This document shows positions 56,374 through 64,000 of a stretch of DNA of 64,000 nucleotides, in pieces. The position numbers were made by a program, and so were the translations under genes. The stretch's first letter is position 1, and each line of letters starts with the position of its first letter. The notes beneath the pieces are model-generated. The model saw only the letters and a program-made list of their open reading frames with translations. It had not been told where the DNA came from and searched no databases. The DNA lies in the NCBI RefSeq assembly GCF_003254155.1, contig NZ_QKZI01000006.1:101780-165779 (forward strand), written 5' to 3'. The DNA comes from Psychrobacillus insolitus (GTDB lineage: Bacteria; Bacillota; Bacilli; Bacillales_A; Planococcaceae).

Positions 56374-56601
56374 TTGAAAGAGATTCAATTGGACTCAGAA
56401 TATATTACACTTGGTCAGTTATTAAAAATGACAGATGCAATTAGTTCTGGTGGAATGGCAAAATGGTTTTTAAGTGAAAATACTATATATATAAACGGTG
56501 AAGTAGACCAGAGAAGAGGGAGAAAACTTCGTCATAATGACGTAGTGAATATTCCGGGATTAGGGAAATTTCAAATGATTGGACTAGAGAACGGGGAGTA
56601 A
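56374..56601 (+). CDS. yaaA: S4-domain protein YaaA/RlbA
   Basis: A 75-residue S4-like RNA-binding protein involved in ribosome maturation in B. subtilis. [19 protein letters not shown] and [12 protein letters not shown] are family motifs. TTG at 56374 gives the B. subtilis-like N-terminus; an in-frame ATG at 56353 is also possible. It ends one base before recF. Confidence 0.93.
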   Translation: MKEIQLDSEYITLGQLLKMTDAISSGGMAKWFLSENTIYINGEVDQRRGRKLRHNDVVNIPGLGKFQMIGLENGE

Positions 56602-56602
56602 T

Positions 56603-57721
56603 ATGTACATTGAGCGATTAGAACTAATAAACTATCGTAATTATGATTCCATTCAATTGGATTTTTCCCCCAAGATTAATGTATTAATTGGTGAAAATGC
56701 TCAAGGAAAAACAAACTTAATGGAATCCCTTTATGTACTATCCATGGCAAAATCACATAGAACAGCAAATGATAAAGAATTAATACGTTGGGAAGCAGAC
56801 TATGGTAAAATAAAAGGTAATATTCAAAGAAAATATGGGCATTTACCTTTGGAGCTAATCTTATCTAAAAAGGGAAAAAAAGCGAAAGTCAATCATCTAG
56901 AACAAACAAAACTAAGCAATTATATTGGTCAGTTAAATGTCGTGATGTTTGCACCGGAGGATTTGTATTTAGTAAAAGGAAGTCCTCAAGTTAGAAGGCG
57001 ATTTCTTGATATGGAAATTGGCCAAATTTCCCCTGTCTATTTACATGATTTACTTCATTTCCAAAAGGTTTTAAAACAAAGAAATTCTATTTTAAAACAA
57101 CATCAAGGCAAATCTTTCCTAAAAGATGTTATGTTTGATGTTTACACAGAACAATATATAGATGCTGCTGTAAAAGTAATTCGTAAAAGATTTCAGTTTA
57201 TGGACCTCTTACAAAAATGGGCAGAACCTATTCATTTTGGTATTTCAAGAGGGTTAGAAAAATTGACGGTATCATATCATTCTACTTCGGGTATACAAGC
57301 TGATTGGTCAGAAATAACCATGAAAGAATTTCTTGAAAAAAAATTAATAGAAATTCAAAGAAGAGAACTTGATCGAGGGTTAAGTCTAATAGGACCTCAT
57401 CGTGATGATCTCCATTTTTTTGTAAATGAATACGATGTTCAGACATATGGTTCACAAGGACAGCAGCGAACTACAGCTTTGTCTTTAAAGCTTGCGGAAA
57501 TTCAGCTTATAAAACAAGAAGTTGGCGAAGCTCCTGTTCTTTTATTGGATGATGTTTTGTCTGAATTAGATGATTATCGACAATCACATTTACTAAATAC
57601 GATACAAGGTGATGTACAAACATTCGTTACAACAACAAGTGTGAATGGACTAACACATGAAACAATTCAACATGCCAAAATGTTTCATGTGGAACATGGA
57701 AATGTAGTAACAACAGATTAA
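56603..57721 (+). CDS. recF: DNA replication and repair protein RecF
   Basis: A 372-residue SMC-like ATPase that loads RecA at gaps. Walker [13 protein letters not shown] near 30, signature [16 protein letters not shown] near 290, Walker [12 protein letters not shown]. Its 3' end contains a parS-like sequence. No remB (DUF370) follows before gyrB. Confidence 0.97.
   Translation: MYIERLELINYRNYDSIQLDFSPKINVLIGENAQGKTNLMESLYVLSMAKSHRTANDKELIRWEADYGKIKGNIQRKYGHLPLELILSKKGKKAKVNHLEQTKLSNYIGQLNVVMFAPEDLYLVKGSPQVRRRFLDMEIGQISPVYLHDLLHFQKVLKQRNSILKQHQGKSFLKDVMFDVYTEQYIDAAVKVIRKRFQFMDLLQKWAEPIHFGISRGLEKLTVSYHSTSGIQADWSEITMKEFLEKKLIEIQRRELDRGLSLIGPHRDDLHFFVNEYDVQTYGSQGQQRTTALSLKLAEIQLIKQEVGEAPVLLLDDVLSELDDYRQSHLLNTIQGDVQTFVTTTSVNGLTHETIQHAKMFHVEHGNVVTTD
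57681..57696. other. parS-like site in recF
   Basis: TGTTTCATGTGGAACA; its complement differs at one base from TGTTNCACGTGAAACA (CATG core instead of CGTG). Confidence 0.5.
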
Positions 57722-57769
57722 GAAAAGCAGATTTGCCTATCACTGCGTAAGGCAGGCAAATGGGGAATT

Positions 57770-57838
57770 GCAAGGAAGCAGCTTGCGCTAGACAGTTACT
57801 ATGCAAAAATCGTATATACTTTCTTATCTTTTAAAAAA
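57770..57838. repeat. Short dispersed repeat, copy 2 (gyrB leader)
   Basis: Shares AGACAGTTACTATGCA and the following A/T pattern with the copy at 53501-53567. It fills a third of the 249-base recF-gyrB gap. Confidence 0.65.
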
Positions 57839-57925
57839 GAAAATATGATTACTTCAAAAAATTGGTTATAAAACTGTAAAGATAGAAATACTAAATTTAT
57901 GAAGATTAAAAGAAATACAGTTTAA

Positions 57926-59890
<1,965 letters not shown>

Positions 59891-59917
59891 GAATGTGTGT
59901 GACTGGAGGTCTTTAGA

Positions 59918-62434
59918 ATGTCAGATATATCGAATAAAGGCGTTAGAGGGATTAATATTAGTCAAGAAATGAGAACGTCATTTCTTGACTACGCAATGAG
60001 TGTAATTGTATCCCGTGCATTGCCAGATGTTCGTGATGGGCTAAAGCCTGTGCATCGTCGAATTTTGTATGGTATGCAAGAACTAGGAAATACCCCTGAT
60101 AAACCTCATAAAAAATCAGCCCGTATTGTTGGTGATGTAATGGGGAAATACCATCCACATGGTGACTCCTCTATTTATGAGGCCATGGTTCGTATGGCGC
60201 AAGATTTTAGTTATCGTTATATGTTAGTAGATGGTCATGGTAACTTTGGTTCTGTAGATGGTGACGGAGCGGCTGCTATGCGTTATACAGAATCTCGGAT
60301 GTCTAAAATTGCGTTAGAGATGCTGCGCGATATTAACAAAAATACAATAGATTATAAAGACAACTATGATGGACAAGAAAAAGAGCCAGTTGTTTTACCG
60401 AGTAGATATCCAAACTTACTAGTAAATGGAGCTTCAGGTATAGCAGTTGGGATGGCGACTAATATACCTTCGCATAACTTAGGGGAAGTAATTGATGGAG
60501 TTTTAGCCTTATCTGAAAACCCAGCAATTACAATTGAAGAATTGACGACTATTATTCCTGGTCCTGATTTTCCTACTGGAGGAATTATCTTAGGTCGTAG
60601 TGGTATTCGCCGTGCTTATGAAACAGGTAGAGGATCTATTTTAATACGGGCTAAAGTTGAAATGGAACAAAAAGCTAGTGGTAAAGAAGTAATTATTGTG
60701 AGAGAATTACCTTACCAAGTAAACAAAGCTCGTTTAATCGAGAAAATTGCCGAATTAGTACGTGATAAAAAAATAGATGGTATTACTCACTTAGCTGATG
60801 AATCAGACCGTAATGGTATGAGGATTGTTATAGAAGTAAGAAAAGATGCAAATTCACATGTCCTATTAAATAATTTATATAAACAAACTGCACTTCAATC
60901 AAGCTTTGGTGTGAATATGCTAGCACTAGTAGACAATCAACCAAAAGTTTTAAACATAAAAGAAATGCTTTATCATTATTTAGAGCATCAAAAAGTTGTA
61001 ATTCGTCGTCGTACTGAATTTGAATTGAAGAAAGCAGAAGACCGCGCTCATATTTTAGAAGGCTTGCGAATCGCATTAGATCATATTGATGAAATCATTA
61101 AACTTATTCGTGGATCTCAAACAGGAGAAGAAGCTAAAAATGGGTTGATGGATAGATTCCAATTATCTGAGCGACAAGCTCAAGCAATTTTAGATATGCG
61201 TTTGCAACGTTTGACAGGTTTAGAACGTGATAAAATTGAAGAAGAGTACAAAGCATTAGTTAAGTTGATGGAAGACTTGAGATTCATTTTAGCAAATGAA
61301 TACAGAGTTATTGAAATTATTCGTGAAGAAATTTTAGAAATCAAAAATCGCTATGCAGATAAACGTCGTACTGAAATTGTTGCTGGTGGAGCAGAAGTAC
61401 TAGAGGATGAAGATTTAATTCCGGTAGAAAACTCTGTACTTACATTAACAAATAAAGGGTATATTAAACGTTTACCAGCGAATACGTATAAGAGTCAAAA
61501 ACGTGGTGGTCGTGGCGTACAAGGAATGGGCACAAATGAAAATGACTTTGTTGAACATCTCTTGTATACATCTACACACGATACAATTCTATTCTTTACG
61601 AACAAAGGAAAAGTATACCGTGCACGAGGATTTGAAATTCCCGAATATGGACGTACTGCAAAAGGATTGCCGATTATTAACTTGTTAGGAATAGATAAAG
61701 ATGAACAAGTTACGGCAATGATCCCGATGGCTTCATTTGAAGAGGATAGTTACTTTATCTTTACAACGAGCCTTGGAGTGACAAAACGTACTCCGGTATC
61801 AGGTTTTGCACATATTCGAGCAAATGGTCTAATTGCTATCTCCTTACGTGAAGAAGATGAACTAATTGCTGTTCGTCTTACAGATGGGAAAAAGCAAATA
61901 ATCATAGGAACACGCCAAGGGAAATTAGTTCGATTTGAAGAAACGGATATTCGTTCAATGGGTAGAACAGCCGGTGGAGTTAGAGGTATTCGTCTAAAAG
62001 AAGATGATTACGTTGTGGGAATGGAAATAATAGAACCCGACCAAGAAATATTAGTTGTTACTGAAAATGGTTATGGTAAACGTACACCTGAGTCAGAATA
62101 TCGTTTACAAAGTCGTGGTGGTATGGGTGTTAAAACGTGTCAAATCACAGAAAAAAATGGACCTTTAAGTGCTGTGAAAGCAGTGAGTGGTACAGAAGAT
62201 TTAATGTTAATTACGATAAATGGAATGCTGATCCGTATGGATGTAAATGATATATCCATTACAGGTAGAAGTACTCAAGGTGTTAGATTGATGAGATTAG
62301 CAGCAGATGAGCTAATTGCAACTGTAGCTAAAGTAGAAAAAGAAGATGACGAAGAAGATATTGAAGTTGAAACAGAAGGTGAAACTTCTATTGATGAAGT
62401 AGAAGAAAATACTACAGAAGATTCTAACAAATAA
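59918..62434 (+). CDS. gyrA: DNA gyrase subunit A
   Basis: An 838-residue breakage-reunion subunit. Catalytic Tyr123 in RYTESR; quinolone region [10 protein letters not shown] with Ser84 and Glu88, the usual susceptible residues in Gram-positives. The GyrA box [11 protein letters not shown] lies near 530, followed by the beta-pinwheel and an acidic tail ([11 protein letters not shown]). Confidence 0.98.
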   Translation: MSDISNKGVRGINISQEMRTSFLDYAMSVIVSRALPDVRDGLKPVHRRILYGMQELGNTPDKPHKKSARIVGDVMGKYHPHGDSSIYEAMVRMAQDFSYRYMLVDGHGNFGSVDGDGAAAMRYTESRMSKIALEMLRDINKNTIDYKDNYDGQEKEPVVLPSRYPNLLVNGASGIAVGMATNIPSHNLGEVIDGVLALSENPAITIEELTTIIPGPDFPTGGIILGRSGIRRAYETGRGSILIRAKVEMEQKASGKEVIIVRELPYQVNKARLIEKIAELVRDKKIDGITHLADESDRNGMRIVIEVRKDANSHVLLNNLYKQTALQSSFGVNMLALVDNQPKVLNIKEMLYHYLEHQKVVIRRRTEFELKKAEDRAHILEGLRIALDHIDEIIKLIRGSQTGEEAKNGLMDRFQLSERQAQAILDMRLQRLTGLERDKIEEEYKALVKLMEDLRFILANEYRVIEIIREEILEIKNRYADKRRTEIVAGGAEVLEDEDLIPVENSVLTLTNKGYIKRLPANTYKSQKRGGRGVQGMGTNENDFVEHLLYTSTHDTILFFTNKGKVYRARGFEIPEYGRTAKGLPIINLLGIDKDEQVTAMIPMASFEEDSYFIFTTSLGVTKRTPVSGFAHIRANGLIAISLREEDELIAVRLTDGKKQIIIGTRQGKLVRFEETDIRSMGRTAGGVRGIRLKEDDYVVGMEIIEPDQEILVVTENGYGKRTPESEYRLQSRGGMGVKTCQITEKNGPLSAVKAVSGTEDLMLITINGMLIRMDVNDISITGRSTQGVRLMRLAADELIATVAKVEKEDDEEDIEVETEGETSIDEVEENTTEDSNK

Positions 62435-62436
62435 AA

Positions 62437-62484
62437 TAAAGTCATTCTCAAACATTCAAACTGTTTGGGAGTGACTTTTTTTCA
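62437..62484 (+). terminator. Terminator of gyrB-gyrA
   Basis: AAAGTCA and CAAAC pair with GTTTG and TGACTTT; seven Ts follow. Confidence 0.88.
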
Positions 62485-62541
62485 TTTCCTTCATTCTGAA
62501 AACTTAGTATAATGAGGAAAAACAATGGGAGGAGTAATACT

Positions 62542-63621
62542 TTGGGATATATCTTAGAAAACTTAGAAGAATTAAAACTGGGCAGTGTAATTGCAGAAGA
62601 TATTCTCGTAAACACAAAAACACCTATTATTCGTAAAGGTACTAAAGTTACTAGAGAACATATTCAAGTATTAAAAGCCTTCAATATACTAAAAGTGTCC
62701 ATAGCTTTTGAAAACACAAAAACAAACAATGAAAAAACAGATTTGAGTAAAAAAGAAGTTATACAAGGTACAGAGACTAATTTTATTAACTTATATATAG
62801 ATGCGGTCAATAATTATCAAAAGGAATTTTCCTCTTGGGAAGCAGGGATGAATGTAGACGTAGCGAAACTACGCATGATCATTATGCCTTTAGTAGAAAG
62901 AGTATCTAAAGAAAAACAGGTTATATTAAAGTTGAATGGATATTCCGCAATAGAAAAGTATGTTTCTCACCATTCTATTGCGGTTGGCATTATTTCCGGA
63001 ATGCTAGCACAAAAATTAGGATATCCAATTGGACAAGTCATTCAATCAGCAACTGCAGGATTAATGGCGGATAGTGGAATGGCTAAAGTAAACACAAAAA
63101 TTAGAAATAAAAAGTCACTTTTGACAGAAGATGAGTATTCCGAAATTAAGAAACATACTATTCATAGCTTTCAAATGATTAAAGATAGTTCACTTTTAAA
63201 ACCTGAAATGAAACTCGCAATTTTCCAACATCATGAACGATTAGATGGTAGTGGTTACCCTAAAGGAGAAAAGATGGGGAAAATATCAATTTTCTCTCAA
63301 ATAATTGCAGTCGCTGATGTTTTTCATGCAATGACATCAGAACGAATCTATCGTGCAAAAGGCTCTATATTTAAAGTTTTGGAGATGATTAAAGAGGAAG
63401 AGTTTGGAAAATACAATATCGAAGTGGTAAATGCATTAATTTCTTTAGTAGGAGTATTACCTATTTCAACGCGTGTTCTATTATCAAACGGAGAAGTAGG
63501 GGAAGTTGTATTTTTACATAGAGATTCACCAATGAGACCAATGATTAGAATACTAGAATCGAACCAAATAATCGACTTATCAGCTAATAGATCTTTCAAT
63601 ATAGAACGTATCGTGCAATAA
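62542..63621 (+). CDS. HD-GYP domain protein with incomplete HD dyad
   Basis: A 359-residue protein. An N-terminal ~60-residue SHS2/DUF3391-like region precedes an HD-GYP domain (about 135-310). HHERLDGSGYP and VADVFHAMTSERIYR are intact, but the canonical HDIGK reads ADSGM (Ala176, Asp177), so one metal-binding His is missing. It may be a c-di-GMP phosphodiesterase with altered metal use, or a receptor. TTG at 62542 follows GGGAGGAG by seven bases. Confidence 0.85.
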   Translation: MGYILENLEELKLGSVIAEDILVNTKTPIIRKGTKVTREHIQVLKAFNILKVSIAFENTKTNNEKTDLSKKEVIQGTETNFINLYIDAVNNYQKEFSSWEAGMNVDVAKLRMIIMPLVERVSKEKQVILKLNGYSAIEKYVSHHSIAVGIISGMLAQKLGYPIGQVIQSATAGLMADSGMAKVNTKIRNKKSLLTEDEYSEIKKHTIHSFQMIKDSSLLKPEMKLAIFQHHERLDGSGYPKGEKMGKISIFSQIIAVADVFHAMTSERIYRAKGSIFKVLEMIKEEEFGKYNIEVVNALISLVGVLPISTRVLLSNGEVGEVVFLHRDSPMRPMIRILESNQIIDLSANRSFNIERIVQ

Positions 63622-63628
63622 ATCCTAG

Positions 63629-63666
63629 AAACCCTTTCTTACTTTTACTATTGTAAGAAAGGGTTT
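63629..63666 (+). terminator. Terminator of the HD-GYP gene
   Basis: A 14-bp perfect stem AAACCCTTTCTTAC and complement, then Ts. Confidence 0.93.
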
Positions 63667-63688
63667 TTATATTTTATTAAATAAATTA

Positions 63689-63717
63689 TTGACATATTGA
63701 TTGGGAATTGATATTAT
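63689..63717 (+). promoter_or_regulatory. rRNA operon promoter
   Basis: TTGACA (63689-63694), 17 bases, TATTAT (63712-63717). The transcript leader that follows carries CATTGAAAACTGAACA (63751-63766), like the boxA-adjacent motif of Bacillus rrn leaders, and a GTTGAG/CTCAAC stem just before 16S. Confidence 0.85.
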
Positions 63718-63909
63718 ATAGAAGTCGTCAAAACAAAACGGCAAAATGAACATTGAAAACTGAACATGCAAAACGTTAAGAAATACAGCTTATTGACTAA
63801 CTTCGGTTAGCTCGATAGCAAAACATTTTTGACATCATTTAATGATGATGCCAGCAAAACAAAATGAGCTTTTAAACTAGTTCTAATTTGTTGAGTTTTA
63901 TACTCAACT

Positions 63910-64000
63910 ATTATGGAGAGTTTGATCCTGGCTCAGGACGAACGCTGGCGGCATGCCTAATACATGCAAGTCGAGCGAATGATGAAGAAGCTTGCTTCTT
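63910..64000 (+). rRNA. 16S ribosomal RNA (5' end only)
   Basis: GGAGAGTTTGATCCTGGCTC and GACGAACGCTGGCGGCATGC are the universal 16S 5' sequence. The gene continues beyond the window. The start is set by alignment to E. coli position 1 and may be off by a few bases. Confidence 0.97.

Overview
The window is a low-GC, Gram-positive, spore-forming Bacillota chromosome segment spanning the replication origin. Gene order from walRK through purA, dnaB, rplI, gdpP, rpsR-ssb-rpsF, ychF, spo0J-soj, noc, rsmG, mnmG, mnmE, jag, yidC, rnpA, rpmH, then dnaA, dnaN, recF, gyrB, gyrA and an rRNA operon is the Bacillus-type origin region. The AT-rich sequence, the 16S rRNA start and the gyrA-(HD-GYP)-rrn order suggest a Planococcaceae member (Psychrobacillus-like). 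That placement is inference.

Region by region. Positions 1-21.7 kb are accessory, mostly minus strand: a partial aldehyde dehydrogenase; a flavin oxidoreductase and NAD(P)-binding protein beside an Rrf2 regulator with twin operators; YitT; a CoA-transferase beside a LytTR regulator; two methyltransferases; a TraB/PrgY protein; MarR; a tatC-tatA pair; an EAL protein; a heme monooxygenase; an MFS transporter; an RsbQ-like hydrolase paired with a PAS-GGDEF cyclase; and an amino-acid ABC transporter under a lysine riboswitch. Positions 21.7-29.4 kb hold rlmH, an HtrA protease and the walRK-yycHI-walJ operon. A dense DnaA-box cluster lies between htrA and rlmH. Positions 29.7-52.98 kb are the conserved left arm of the origin, with two exact parS sites. 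oriC is bipartite, flanking dnaA (53.04-53.58 and 54.93-55.09 kb). The right arm (53.6-64 kb) is plus strand and ends in the start of a 16S rRNA gene.

Transcription points away from oriC on both sides for most housekeeping genes. Replication (dnaA, dnaN, dnaB, ssb, gyrAB, recF), segregation (soj, spo0J, parS, noc), translation and cell-wall control (walRK, M23 endopeptidase) are grouped here. Three cyclic-di-GMP domain proteins (GGDEF, EAL, HD-GYP) and one c-di-AMP phosphodiesterase (gdpP) are also present.

No clearly new multi-gene system is visible. The least explained signals are non-coding: the DnaA-box cluster at 22.2-22.6 kb, a dispersed terminator-like repeat present three times downstream of minus-strand genes, a second repeat shared by the dnaA, gyrB and spo0J intergenic regions, a GC-rich 131-bp quasi-palindrome, and several candidate operators.
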